Assembly (NCBI RefSeq): GCF_028288205.1
Contig: NZ_JAQBOD010000039.1
Location: forward strand, 1 to 64,000
Direction of reading: 5' to 3'
Length of the DNA: 64,000 nt
Origin: Mucilaginibacter sp.
GTDB taxonomy: Bacteria; Bacteroidota; Bacteroidia; Sphingobacteriales; Sphingobacteriaceae
The position numbers were made by a program, and so were the translations under genes. Position 1 is the stretch's first letter. Each line of letters starts with the position of its first letter. This document shows positions 42,159-51,804 of the stretch, one piece after another. The notes beneath the pieces are model-generated. The model was not told the origin of the DNA, searched no databases, and saw nothing but the letters and a program-made list of their open reading frames with translations.

Positions 42159-43706
42159 TTACTGGGCTACCATAAAGCTGTTATTAAAGCTTCCACCATC
42201 AGGATAGTAACCGCTAATAACTACGTTGCCGTTTTTTAGGTTAGTTATTGCCTTGTCAATATCAGCAACGCTGTTTATTGGTTGTTGATTGATCTTGGTA
42301 ACAACCGAGCCTACCGGAACTTCAAAACTATCAAATATCCCACCATCACGTACTTGCGTAACTACTACACCGCCGTTCAAATGGAATTTACTTTTTTGTG
42401 CAGGTGTAACCGGCATAAAGCTTGCACCTAACTTGTTATACAATTCTGTTGCTGATTTTGAAACCGCAGCAGTACGGGCAACCGGAACACCAGCCTTAAG
42501 TACAACATTAAAGCTCTTTTCATTACCATCGCGCATAACGGTTAAATGAATTTTATCCCCGGGCTGTAAGCGGGCCACACGTTCCTGCAAATCTGATGAT
42601 TCGTAAACCGTAACTCCTTCCACTTTAGTAATGATATCGCCTTTTTTCAATCCTGCTGACTCTGCACCGCCACCGGCAACTAATTCATCAACATATAATC
42701 CGTTGGTTTTATCACTTTTCACTTTTTCGGCACTTGCAGGATCGCTCAGATCTACAAAAGAAACTCCTATATAACCACGTTTAACCGCGCCATATTTTTG
42801 AATATCGTTCAATACCTTTTTTGCCAGGTTAATAGGGATAGCAAACCCATAACCTTCGTATGAACCTGTATGCGATGCAATTGCCGAGTTAATACCTATC
42901 AGTTCGCCTTTAGTATTTACCAACGCGCCGCCGCTGTTACCGGGGTTAATAGCAGCATCTGTTTGTATAAATGATTCTATACCGGTGTTTGGTTTAGGGT
43001 CTTGTGAACGCATACGGGTTGGGCCAAACGGGTTATTATCCTGGTCATCTTCTCTTCCGATGATGCCAATGCCACGGCCCTTAGCGCTAACTATACCTGC
43101 TGTAACCGTTGAAGTTAAGTTAAACGGATTACCAACTGCCAACACCCACTCTCCTACTTTTGCATCGTCAGAGTTACCTAACTTTACAATTGGCAAATTA
43201 GTGCCTTCAATTTTTATTAAAGCAAGGTCTGTATTAGGGTCTGTACCTATTACTTTAGCTGTAAAATGGCGGTGATCATTTGTTGTGATCTCAATTTTAT
43301 CAGCTTTGCTTACTACGTGATTGTTGGTAACGATATAACCATCAGGCGATATAATTACACCTGACCCCGAAGCCATTTGCGGCGTGTTTTGACGTGGCAT
43401 ACGCTGGCCAAACATATCGCCAAACATTTGCTGCATCATATCTTGCTGGCTGTTGCCCCCCTGGCTTGAGTAAGTAGTACGAATGTAAACTACTGCCGGC
43501 GTTACTGCTGCCGCGGCCTGTGTAAAATCAACCTCACCTGCTGATGACGTAATAGCCGGCGATAAGTGGTTACTTGCAAAGTAAACCTTTTGCTTATCGT
43601 CAATGCTCATGTTATCAGCATACTTCTTTTCGATCAGTTTGTACGAGCCCAATGCCATGGCGCCACCTACAAAAGCCGTTAATAATGTTAAACCAATTCT
43701 TTTCAT
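42159..43706 (-). CDS. degP: DegP/HtrA-type periplasmic serine endoprotease
   Basis: A 515-residue S1C protease-chaperone. The start ATG 43706 (MKRIGLTLLTAFVGGAMALG) gives a signal/anchor; a longer frame adds 20 Asn/Lys-rich residues. The catalytic triad is His130 (IVTNNHVV), Asp160 (PNTDLALIKI) and Ser258 (NPGNSGGAL). Two PDZ domains follow (about 300-390 and 410-510), with Gly/Ser-rich ligand loops. It degrades misfolded envelope proteins. It is the gene divergent from dapF. Confidence 0.95.
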   Translation of the reverse strand: MKRIGLTLLTAFVGGAMALGSYKLIEKKYADNMSIDDKQKVYFASNHLSPAITSSAGEVDFTQAAAAVTPAVVYIRTTYSSQGGNSQQDMMQQMFGDMFGQRMPRQNTPQMASGSGVIISPDGYIVTNNHVVSKADKIEITTNDHRHFTAKVIGTDPNTDLALIKIEGTNLPIVKLGNSDDAKVGEWVLAVGNPFNLTSTVTAGIVSAKGRGIGIIGREDDQDNNPFGPTRMRSQDPKPNTGIESFIQTDAAINPGNSGGALVNTKGELIGINSAIASHTGSYEGYGFAIPINLAKKVLNDIQKYGAVKRGYIGVSFVDLSDPASAEKVKSDKTNGLYVDELVAGGGAESAGLKKGDIITKVEGVTVYESSDLQERVARLQPGDKIHLTVMRDGNEKSFNVVLKAGVPVARTAAVSKSATELYNKLGASFMPVTPAQKSKFHLNGGVVVTQVRDGGIFDSFEVPVGSVVTKINQQPINSVADIDKAITNLKNGNVVISGYYPDGGSFNNSFMVAQ

Positions 43707-43901
43707 CTTATTATCCTTATTATTCTGTTTGTTATATTTATTTTTGTAGTTCAAATTTAATACCATTAAGACGGTATTTGCAATGATAAGTTATAATAAC
43801 TTTTGTTAAAAAATGTTAAATTTAACATTATAGCCTTATACGTTGTTATTGGCCGTTGTGGTTATCATCTAAAATAAAAAAATACTATTATATAATATAC
43901 C

Positions 43902-44699
43902 GTGAAGATACATTTCTATAAATACCAGGGTGCCGGCAATGATTTTATATTGGTTGATAATCGCGAAAACCATATAAATCATCACAATGTGAAGCTAATT
44001 GCGCATTTATGTAACCGCCGTTTTGGTATTGGCGGCGATGGCATTATGTTTCTTCAGAATAAAGAAGGCTATGATTTTGAAATGGTTTATTATAATGCCG
44101 ACGGCCAGCCAAGCAGCATGTGCGGCAATGGCGGCAGGTGTATTGTAGCTTTTGCAAAATTTTTAGGCATCATAAAAAACGAAACAGATTTTTTGGCAGT
44201 TGATGGCCCGCATCATGCCAAAATTTCAGCAACCGGCGATTGGGTAAGCCTGCAAATGATAGATGTGGATACTATTACCAATGATGCCGACGCGTATGTT
44301 TTAAATACCGGCTCGCCGCATTATGTAGCCCTTGCCGATAATTTAGCTAATAAAGATGTTTATACCGAAGGGCATGCCATCCGTAATAACGAAACTTACC
44401 ACACCAACGGCATTAACGTAAATTTTGTTGAGCCAAACGGCAGCGGCTATTTTGTACGCACATTTGAACGTGGTGTAGAGGATGAAACCTATGCCTGCGG
44501 AACAGGTGTTACCGCCGTAGCGCTTGCCATGGCAAAACACAACAACCAAACTGGTACTATTGAGACTCCCATAAAAGTTTTGGGCGGCGATTTGAACATC
44601 CGCTTTAATTATGATGGCAACACCTTTACCCATATTTTTTTAGAAGGACCGGCTGTGAGGGTTTTTGAAGGAGAGGTGGAGATAAAAAACCATTACTAG
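43902..44699 (+). CDS. dapF: Diaminopimelate epimerase, GTG start
   Basis: A 265-residue cofactor-independent epimerase converting LL- to meso-diaminopimelate for lysine and peptidoglycan synthesis. The two catalytic Cys are Cys74 (SMCGNGGRCIVAFAKF) and Cys199 (ETYACGTGVTAVALAMAKH). The start codon is GTG 43902, in frame with the family's N-terminus (KIHFYKYQGAGNDFILVDNR); no ATG is available nearby. It is monocistronic, divergent from degP. Confidence 0.95.
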   Translation: MKIHFYKYQGAGNDFILVDNRENHINHHNVKLIAHLCNRRFGIGGDGIMFLQNKEGYDFEMVYYNADGQPSSMCGNGGRCIVAFAKFLGIIKNETDFLAVDGPHHAKISATGDWVSLQMIDVDTITNDADAYVLNTGSPHYVALADNLANKDVYTEGHAIRNNETYHTNGINVNFVEPNGSGYFVRTFERGVEDETYACGTGVTAVALAMAKHNNQTGTIETPIKVLGGDLNIRFNYDGNTFTHIFLEGPAVRVFEGEVEIKNHY

Positions 44700-44755
44700 C
44701 GCAAATAATATTTCATTTGTAATCATAACCTAAACACATTTCGCAATCTCAAAAA

Positions 44756-45548
44756 ATGAAAATCTCAAAAGACTTAACACCTATTGCTTATGATATTTCA
44801 AAACAAGTTTTTGAGAAAATAATTACTTTCAAAGAAGGTCAAAATCAACTTGTTGGAGATAAACGGATGAATCCTAATTCTGCTTCTGATTATATTAATA
44901 ATTTTCGATGTATGATTGAAGGCAAAAGGTTTACGAGAACTAACAATGCATTTTCGATAGAGTATTTTTTCGAGAATATTTTCAAGGATTATGGCGTTAA
45001 TGGGCTTACAAATTCATTAGTTGCGTTAAAATTACATATTGAATATTACGAGGGAATACAAAAAGTTAAAATGTATAAAATGCGAAATATTTATGAGAAA
45101 TATTTGGCCATACCAATCGAGTCCCCAGATGAGCAAGAACAAAACGAAATTATTAGGGAATTAAAAACAACGCCAAAAATCCAAACTTGAAATTGCAATT
45201 GAATTAAAAAATCTAAAGCCAAGTGATCCAGAAGAAGTAATTATTAATTCTAAATCATATAAAAGAGACAATAAAACAATTGCGCAAATAAAATTCTTAC
45301 GTGATTTTAAGTGCCAAATTTGTTCAACAACTATTAGGAAAAAAGACGGAAGTTACTACATTGAGGCAGCGCATATTAAACCCAAACATCAAAAAGGAAG
45401 AGAATCACCAGATAATATAATTTTACTTTGCCCAAATCATCACAAAGAATTTGACTTTGGTGAAGTTGAAATTAAGAACCATGATTTAATTCAAATAGAT
45501 TTTTTGCTTAATGGAAAAGCACATAGTTTATCGCTTAAAATCGAGTAA
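44756..45548 (+). pseudogene. HNH endonuclease split by a frameshift
   Basis: A first frame runs 44756-45190 (144 residues, N-terminal helical domain MKISKDLTPIAYDISKQVFE). It ends early at TGA. A second frame (from about 45164 to TAA 45548) encodes the HNH core: CQIC...EAAHI...DNIILLCPNHHKEFDF, two zinc Cys pairs plus catalytic His. Removing one A from the A5 run at 45175-45179 joins both into a 263-residue protein. Strongly AT-rich, unlike its neighbours, suggesting transfer. A sequencing error in the homopolymer is possible. Confidence 0.8.
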
Positions 45549-45658
45549 TCCACACTGTTAATAATTATTTACCCCAAAATATTTCCACTTACTGCAAATT
45601 CTGTTTAGGTTTGAATTTTTTGTTGATGTAGCTTCTCTTAAAATTTTTTCAAGAAGCT

Positions 45659-48550
45659 ATGTTGCGTGTTGATAGTTCAAAACCCTGCCAGATAATTTAT
45701 GCCATTGCCCGGCATGAGTATTTGGGTTATGTAATTGAACCTCACATAGTTCAGCTAAATCCAAACGGCGAATTTTCTTTAACTCACCAGCGTTTATTCT
45801 CAAACACAGCTACAGAGTTTGTTCATTGCATTGATGATATCGATTTAAAGCTAATTAAGCTTTTAGAAGAAATTGAACAGGGTAACGTCATCAAGAAACT
45901 CTATAAAAAGCCTATCCGCCCATCAGAGTTCTTTGCCAAGATATTTAACGAACAGCTTTTTGAGACCATCCGCCCAAAAATAGAAAAGCGCATGGCCGAT
46001 GCGCTCACCTTGCTTGGCAACAAACAGGTTTACCAAATGAGTAAGGAAGGCTACCCTGCCGAGCGTAAACTGCAAATTGCAGATGAACCTGCTTCTGTAT
46101 TGTTCCATTTCCGCCGTAATGAGGAGGAGATACGTTACTTCCCTACTATTAAATATAAGGGGATGCGTATTGAATTTATGTTTAAAAATGCCGAGATAAT
46201 TTGCAACCACCCCGCCTGGATGCTGATGGACGATACCTTATATTATTTTGATAAAGAGATAGAAGGTAAAAAACTGCTGCCGTTTTTAAATAAGCGGTAT
46301 ATCGCTATCCCGCGTTCGTCCGAGCAATCATACTTTGAAAAGTTTGTGGCCCCGCTTATAGAAAAGCATAATGTATATGCCGAGGGTTTTACCATTGATA
46401 CCGAAAAACACGAGGCCCAACCCATATTAAAGCCAATATATATTGAAGCAGGCACGTCGCAGCTGCAGCTTTATTTTAAATACTCGGGGTATATTTTCCC
46501 TTACGGGGATGGCAGGACCATTTCTGTACGTATTGAGCAAGAGGGCGATAACTATACTTTCCATCGCATTAAACGCTCTGTAACCTGGGAAAAAAACAAG
46601 TTAAATCAATTAGAGGCATTAGGATTAAAAACGGTTTCATCTCTTTTTCAAAACCTGGAAGTAGCGCATAATGATGAAGATACCAACCACGCCTTCTCCA
46701 TATTCGAATGGCTTAACCAGCACCATGATGAACTGATAGAAGATGGCTTCGAGATTGAACAACCCGAGGGTCAAAAACGCTATGTATTCGGTACCAGCAA
46801 AATTGATCTGGAGGTTAAGGAAGATAATGACTGGTTTGATATTCACGCCATTGTTTATTTCGGGCCGTACCGTATACCTTTTATACAGCTTAAAAATCAT
46901 ATCCTTAACCATAAAAAAGAATTCACACTACCATCCGGCGAGATAGCCGTAATTCCCGAAAAATGGTTTTCACAATATGGCAACCTGCTGCATTTTAGCG
47001 AGGGCGGCAACGGACTTAAACTGCGCAGGCACCACATAGGTTTGGTAAATGATCTTGCCGGCGAAATGGCCGAAGTTACGATGAGCCGTAAGCTGCAAAA
47101 ACTAACTGATTTTGAACAACTGGACGAAATACCTATGCCACAAAACTTTTCGGGAAGCTTAAGGCACTACCAGCAGGCAGGGTATAACTGGTTCCACTTT
47201 TTGAAGAATTACCATTTTGGGGGGTGCCTGGCCGACGATATGGGTTTAGGAAAAACTATACAAACTTTAGCCTTATTGCAAAAACACAAGGAGGATACGG
47301 TGGCTGAAGGAAGCAAAAGCACCTCGTTGGTTATTATGCCAACCTCGTTGATATATAACTGGCTTAACGAGGCTAAAAAGTTTACCCCGCAGTTAAGATT
47401 GATGGTACATACCGGTACCTTCCGCTATAAATCGCCCGAAGTGTTTGCCAATTATGATGTGGTGATAACTACCTACGGCATCAGCCGGATAGATATTGAA
47501 CTGCTTAAAGCCTACTTTTTTGATTATGTCATTTTGGATGAGAGCCAGAATATTAAAAACCCATCATCAAAATCTTTTCATTCTGTTAAACAGTTAAAAT
47601 CGCGTTTTAAGCTGATATTAAGCGGTACCCCGGTCGAAAATTCGGTTAATGACCTGTGGACACAGATGTCGTTCATTAACCCCGGCTTGCTGGGTACACA
47701 GCAATATTTTCAGAATGAGTTTGTAACACCCATTGAAAAGAAAAAGGATGAAGATAAGGCCCGCAAGTTGCAGGCATTAATTAAGCCTTTTGTACTGCGC
47801 CGCACCAAAGAACAGGTAGCTACAGAGTTACCGCCAAAAACCGAAAACTTGTTTTATTGCCAGATGAGCGAGGAGCAGGCGGCGGTTTATGAAGAGGTAA
47901 AATCAGAATACCGTAACGAGTTGTTAAAAAGCCTGGAGGATGGCACCTTTGCCAAAACGCAGATACAAGTATTACAAGGCTTGACCAAATTGCGCCAGAT
48001 AGCCAACCACCCGTACATGATAGACCAGGATTATGAAGGCGACTCGGGCAAGTTTGAAAATGTAACCCATACCTTAAATACTGTGCTTGATGGCGGGCAT
48101 AAAGTGCTTATTTTCTCGCAGTTTGTAAAACAGTTGAGTATTTATCGCAATCATTTTGACGAGCACCATATTCCTTACGTTTACCTGGATGGCAGTACAC
48201 AAAACCGGGGCGATGTGGTTAAGCAGTTCCAGGAAGATGAAAAAACAAGGGTATTTTTAATCTCCATAAAAGCCGGTGGTGTAGGGCTTAACCTTACCGA
48301 GGCCGACTATGTTTTTATCCTCGACCCGTGGTGGAACCCGGCCGTTGAGCAACAGGCTATTGACCGTACCCACCGCATAGGCCAAACCAAAAATGTGTTT
48401 ATCTATAAATTTATTACTAAAGATACAGTAGAGGAAAAGATATTGGCCCTGCAGCAACGCAAGCTAAGTTTATCGCGCGCTTTAATAACTACCGAGGAAA
48501 GCTTTATTAAGTCGTTAACGGCCGATGATATAAAAGAGATTTTAGGATAA
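45659..48550 (+). CDS. SNF2-family helicase (HepA/RapA-like)
   Basis: A 963-residue superfamily 2 ATPase. The N-terminal half (1-500) is of the Bacteroidota SNF2-associated type without a known fold. The helicase core is C-terminal: Walker A in DDMGLGKTIQTLALLQKH (about 525-540), motif II DESQNIKN (about 627), motif III LSGTPVENSVNDLW, and motifs V-VI in GGVGLNLTEADYVFILDPWW and QQAIDRTHRIGQ. It probably remodels transcription or DNA-protein complexes; the partner is unknown. Confidence 0.93.
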   Translation: MLRVDSSKPCQIIYAIARHEYLGYVIEPHIVQLNPNGEFSLTHQRLFSNTATEFVHCIDDIDLKLIKLLEEIEQGNVIKKLYKKPIRPSEFFAKIFNEQLFETIRPKIEKRMADALTLLGNKQVYQMSKEGYPAERKLQIADEPASVLFHFRRNEEEIRYFPTIKYKGMRIEFMFKNAEIICNHPAWMLMDDTLYYFDKEIEGKKLLPFLNKRYIAIPRSSEQSYFEKFVAPLIEKHNVYAEGFTIDTEKHEAQPILKPIYIEAGTSQLQLYFKYSGYIFPYGDGRTISVRIEQEGDNYTFHRIKRSVTWEKNKLNQLEALGLKTVSSLFQNLEVAHNDEDTNHAFSIFEWLNQHHDELIEDGFEIEQPEGQKRYVFGTSKIDLEVKEDNDWFDIHAIVYFGPYRIPFIQLKNHILNHKKEFTLPSGEIAVIPEKWFSQYGNLLHFSEGGNGLKLRRHHIGLVNDLAGEMAEVTMSRKLQKLTDFEQLDEIPMPQNFSGSLRHYQQAGYNWFHFLKNYHFGGCLADDMGLGKTIQTLALLQKHKEDTVAEGSKSTSLVIMPTSLIYNWLNEAKKFTPQLRLMVHTGTFRYKSPEVFANYDVVITTYGISRIDIELLKAYFFDYVILDESQNIKNPSSKSFHSVKQLKSRFKLILSGTPVENSVNDLWTQMSFINPGLLGTQQYFQNEFVTPIEKKKDEDKARKLQALIKPFVLRRTKEQVATELPPKTENLFYCQMSEEQAAVYEEVKSEYRNELLKSLEDGTFAKTQIQVLQGLTKLRQIANHPYMIDQDYEGDSGKFENVTHTLNTVLDGGHKVLIFSQFVKQLSIYRNHFDEHHIPYVYLDGSTQNRGDVVKQFQEDEKTRVFLISIKAGGVGLNLTEADYVFILDPWWNPAVEQQAIDRTHRIGQTKNVFIYKFITKDTVEEKILALQQRKLSLSRALITTEESFIKSLTADDIKEILG

Positions 48551-48645
48551 ACTCTTTATCCGGCATATTGCCGACATAGTTTTTGAAACACCTTTATCAA
48601 TATCGTGTTACCATATTATAAAATCTATCAACTTACTACAGTTAA

Positions 48646-49554
48646 ATGAGCAAATGCATCTTATTAACCGGCGGTTCGGGCTTAGTTGGAAGCAAACTAA
48701 CTAAACTTTTGCTGGATAAAGGTTATTCTGTAAGCCATTTAAGCCGGAAACATGGAAACGACCCTAAGGTTAAAACCTATATATGGGATGTTAGCAAATG
48801 GCAAATAGATGAACGTTGTATTGAAGGAGTTGACACAATAGTGCACCTGGCGGGCGCAAGCGTTGCCGGAGGACGCTGGACGAATAAACGAAAAAAAGAA
48901 ATAATAGAAAGCCGCACTAAATCAATCGGTCTTATTTATCAACTGCTTAAACGAAAAAGCCACCAGGTTAGCACAGTCATCTCGGCATCAGCCACTGGTT
49001 ATTATGGCGACAGGGGTGATGAGTTACTTACCGAAGATAGTGCACCCGGAAGCAATTTCCTTGCTAACTGCTGCCTGCAATGGGAGCACGCGGTTGATAT
49101 AGGCGAGAGTTTGAGTTTACGCGTATTAAAATTACGTACCGGGGTAGTGCTTGATGCTAAAGGCGGAGCCTTATCAAAATTGGCGGCGCCTGTAAAGTTT
49201 GGTTTGGGCTCACCCTTAGGTAATGGTAAACAATGGATACCGTGGATACATGAGCAGGATGTAATTAACCTATACCTGTACGGCATAGAAAATAATGATT
49301 TAAGCGGTGTTTACAATATGGCCGCCCCAAACCCGGTTACCAATAAACAATTAACCAGAGCGGTTGCTAAGGAGATGCACCGGCCATTGTGGTTGCCTAA
49401 AGTACCTGCATTTGCTTTAGAGCTGTTGTTGGGCGAAATGAGCACCATAATTTTAGGCAGCCAAAAAGTATCGGCGCAAAAAATTGAAGAGGTAGGGTTT
49501 AAATTTAAATACCCCACTTTAACATGGGCACTTAAAGATATCTTTAATAGATAG
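48646..49554 (+). CDS. TIGR01777-family SDR epimerase-like protein
   Basis: A 302-residue extended short-chain dehydrogenase. The Rossmann start is CILLTGGSGLVGSKLTKLLL, with the SDR motifs HLAGASVAGGRWTNKRKKEI and SASATGYYGDRGDE (Tyr near the active site), and a C-terminal DUF1731-like helix (LPKVPAFALELLLGEMSTII). The family (YfcH/SulA-like) is conserved but substrate and reaction are unknown. It is followed by a perfect 12-bp terminator hairpin. Confidence 0.88.
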   Translation: MSKCILLTGGSGLVGSKLTKLLLDKGYSVSHLSRKHGNDPKVKTYIWDVSKWQIDERCIEGVDTIVHLAGASVAGGRWTNKRKKEIIESRTKSIGLIYQLLKRKSHQVSTVISASATGYYGDRGDELLTEDSAPGSNFLANCCLQWEHAVDIGESLSLRVLKLRTGVVLDAKGGALSKLAAPVKFGLGSPLGNGKQWIPWIHEQDVINLYLYGIENNDLSGVYNMAAPNPVTNKQLTRAVAKEMHRPLWLPKVPAFALELLLGEMSTIILGSQKVSAQKIEEVGFKFKYPTLTWALKDIFNR

Positions 49555-49587
49555 GTGTTCCATTTTTTGTAAGAGGAACATCATGGA

Positions 49588-49620
49588 AAAGATTTACGAG
49601 TTTTTACTTCGTAAATCTTT
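49588..49620 (+). terminator. Hairpin terminator after the epimerase gene
   Basis: AAAGATTTACGA (49588-49599) pairs perfectly with TCGTAAATCTTT (49609-49620); the loop is GTTTTTACT. Further T-rich sequence follows. Confidence 0.85.
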
Positions 49621-49652
49621 AGAATTTTTATGCTATTGGCGGCTAAATTATA

Positions 49653-50558
49653 TTAAGGAGTAACATCATCAATCTGTATATCATACCTAAGAACGCTATT
49701 GGCCGGTATCGCTCCGGTAACGTTTTTCCCATAAGCCAAAGATGATGGTATAATAAATGACATTAACGCGCCTGTGGAGCCATATTTTTTCAACCCTATT
49801 TGCATGCCCCTCATAATATCAGGTATGTCAATTGAAACAGGATTTGCATTTTGCTGACTGACAACAATGCCGTTAAGCGTTCTAAGTGTAAAAGTAGCAG
49901 TAATGGTGGTATTATTAGTTATAGGTACAGTACCCGTACCCGGTACACTTATGGAATACCAAAAACCAGCAGGATCGTATTTCATACTACTAGCCAAACC
50001 CTGGTCTGTAATATATTTTGTAATTAACGTTTGATCATAGGCGTCCTGATTGGCAATTATATGGATACTATAATCTAAACATTCGTTACCGGCTATTTTT
50101 CCATTTGTTATGGTACTGCTACCCGCTCCGGTTCCGCTAACGCCATAGGCCAAATGCGATGGAATAAGTATCCGCGCTACTACACCTTTTTGGTTTATTA
50201 TGTTATGAATAATAAGCTGTAATCCATAAGGATAATTATCTGAAGAAATATGCCCCATAAAATCCTCAAAATGATTCATTATTGTATCAGGAGCCAGGTA
50301 TTTTCCATCAAAGCTGCTAAAGCTGTACACCATTGACAGGCTATCGGTATATTGTAGATGTGCACCTGTACCCGGTGTAATTATTTTATAATAAATGCCC
50401 GAAGTATCGCGCACCATGCCGGTTAATCCATTGGCTTTAATGTACGCGGTTATCTGGTCATCATCGTACTGTAAAATATCTGGATTATATTGATTTTTCC
50501 TGCAAGAAACCAGTGCTATAACAGTAAAAAATAAAAAAGTAAAAATAGTTTGTTTCAT
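49653..50558 (-). CDS. Two-domain FKBP-type peptidyl-prolyl isomerase lipoprotein
   Basis: A 301-residue lipoprotein. The lipobox Cys is Cys19 (FTVIALVSCRKN). Two FKBP-like domains lie about 35-165 and 170-301; each has the FKBP core (GVVARILIPSHLAYGVSGTG; ALMSFIIPSSLAYGKNVTGA). In the second, catalytic aromatic positions are partly changed, so it may be mainly structural. It is expected at the periplasmic side of a membrane, helping folding. The second FKBP lipoprotein gene lies 98 bases upstream on the same strand. Confidence 0.88.
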   Translation of the reverse strand: MKQTIFTFLFFTVIALVSCRKNQYNPDILQYDDDQITAYIKANGLTGMVRDTSGIYYKIITPGTGAHLQYTDSLSMVYSFSSFDGKYLAPDTIMNHFEDFMGHISSDNYPYGLQLIIHNIINQKGVVARILIPSHLAYGVSGTGAGSSTITNGKIAGNECLDYSIHIIANQDAYDQTLITKYITDQGLASSMKYDPAGFWYSISVPGTGTVPITNNTTITATFTLRTLNGIVVSQQNANPVSIDIPDIMRGMQIGLKKYGSTGALMSFIIPSSLAYGKNVTGAIPANSVLRYDIQIDDVTP

Positions 50559-50656
50559 TTGTAATTATTGTTTCGTATCGCTCAGTAGTTTAATTTATAC
50601 TTCTGAGAGAGTGCGTTGCCTTTTTCAGTAGTTGTATTGTATTAGGTTAAATATAT

Positions 50657-51181
50657 TTAATTGCTTACATCATATAATTGTATATCAAAATCAAGCACAG
50701 CATTTGCCGGTAAACCGTTCTTTAATCCAAATGATACCCCTATTTGCGGTTGTGCATTTGGGCCGTATGCATAACGCGAGGGTATCAGCAATCGTACAAT
50801 TCCGCCTTTTTTAATCTGAGGAATACCTAACTGCCATCCCCGTATTACACTTCCCAATACATATGAGGGATGAAATTCATTAGTTTGTGTAAAAACCGGA
50901 TCACCGCTTACTGATAGCACCCTACCTGTATCACCAACTGTAACCAGGGTTGAATTTGTAAATAGCGCATTTATCGTACCTTGCTGTTTCACAATATAAT
51001 AAACGCCCGAAGTATCAATTTTCTTTGCATTCAATCCGGGGTTAGCCGTTAAATAATCGGTAATTATCTTATCGTCAACTGCTGCCTGTTGCTTGTATGC
51101 AACTAAACTGGTGCCCGGCGCTTTTATACAAGCTGCAAAACAAGCACATAAAAGCAATATAATTAAAGCTGCCCTGTTCAT
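50657..51181 (-). CDS. FKBP-type peptidyl-prolyl isomerase lipoprotein
   Basis: A 174-residue lipoprotein with lipobox Cys18 (LCACFAACIK). One FKBP domain (about 45-174) contains GIPQIKKGGIVRLLIPSRYA and YGPNAQPQIGVSFGLKNGLP, the typical end strands (VLDFDIQLYDVSN). It is the upstream member of two consecutive FKBP lipoprotein genes, probably one transcript. Such pairs are common in Bacteroidota envelopes; their clients are unknown. Confidence 0.88.
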   Translation of the reverse strand: MNRAALIILLLCACFAACIKAPGTSLVAYKQQAAVDDKIITDYLTANPGLNAKKIDTSGVYYIVKQQGTINALFTNSTLVTVGDTGRVLSVSGDPVFTQTNEFHPSYVLGSVIRGWQLGIPQIKKGGIVRLLIPSRYAYGPNAQPQIGVSFGLKNGLPANAVLDFDIQLYDVSN

Positions 51182-51296
51182 TTACATTTACAAAAAGCAA
51201 ATTTATTCTTTTATAATTCAAAAACAGCAGCTTAACACTTTTTAACATTTAATAATGAGGCTCATGCTTTTAATATTGGTCGTTATCCACTATTTA

Positions 51297-51749
51297 TCAG
51301 CGGGTTTCGGGCTTATAATTCAGTGTGAGTTGGTTTATTTTTTTAAGCATATCTGTTAAATATACTTTATCAGCTTCGCTGATGTGTACGTTTAAATAGT
51401 TGTTAAACTCTTTTACTACAGCACGGGCCTGGTGGCGCTTTTCTTTACCCAATGACGTTAAATATATTTTAACCGACCGTTTATCACCTAAATTTGATTC
51501 CCGATATATCAAGCCGGTTTTTTCCAGCTGGTTCAACATACGCGAAAGGCTGGTTGATTTTAGGCCCAGCAGCGCCGCAGCCTGCGAAACCGTGGTCCCC
51601 TCCTCCTCGTCAATATTAATTAGCAAGTAACCTATTGACTGGGTTATACCAAAATCAGTAACCAGGGCATTGTATCTGTTCGCAACAGTTTGCCAAACTA
51701 CTTTTAAAAAATAATCAATGGTTTCCTGGTGTTTTATACTCCCGGGCAT
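51297..51749 (-). CDS. MarR-family transcriptional regulator
   Basis: A 150-residue winged-helix regulator. The ATG at 51749 (MPGSIKHQETIDYFLKVVWQ) is chosen; the upstream in-frame TTG 51779 is weaker. The HTH reads TTVSQAAALLGLKSTSLSRM LNQLEKTGLIYRE, the wing SNLGDKRSVKIYLTSLGKEK. It lies 55 bases downstream of the gamma-glutamyltransferase gene on the same strand, and may regulate it or the FKBP genes. The ligand is unknown. Confidence 0.88.
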   Translation of the reverse strand: MPGSIKHQETIDYFLKVVWQTVANRYNALVTDFGITQSIGYLLINIDEEEGTTVSQAAALLGLKSTSLSRMLNQLEKTGLIYRESNLGDKRSVKIYLTSLGKEKRHQARAVVKEFNNYLNVHISEADKVYLTDMLKKINQLTLNYKPETR

Positions 51750-51804
51750 GTTAATAAGCTTATTATTTGTATTACGCAATTGTAAGTAAATTTTATCAAA
51801 AAAA

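Noticed and set aside
45659..48550. Restriction-modification or defence island around the HNH gene and SNF2 helicase
   Set aside because: The helicase is a common housekeeping SNF2 protein of the phylum and no methylase or other defence gene lies nearby.
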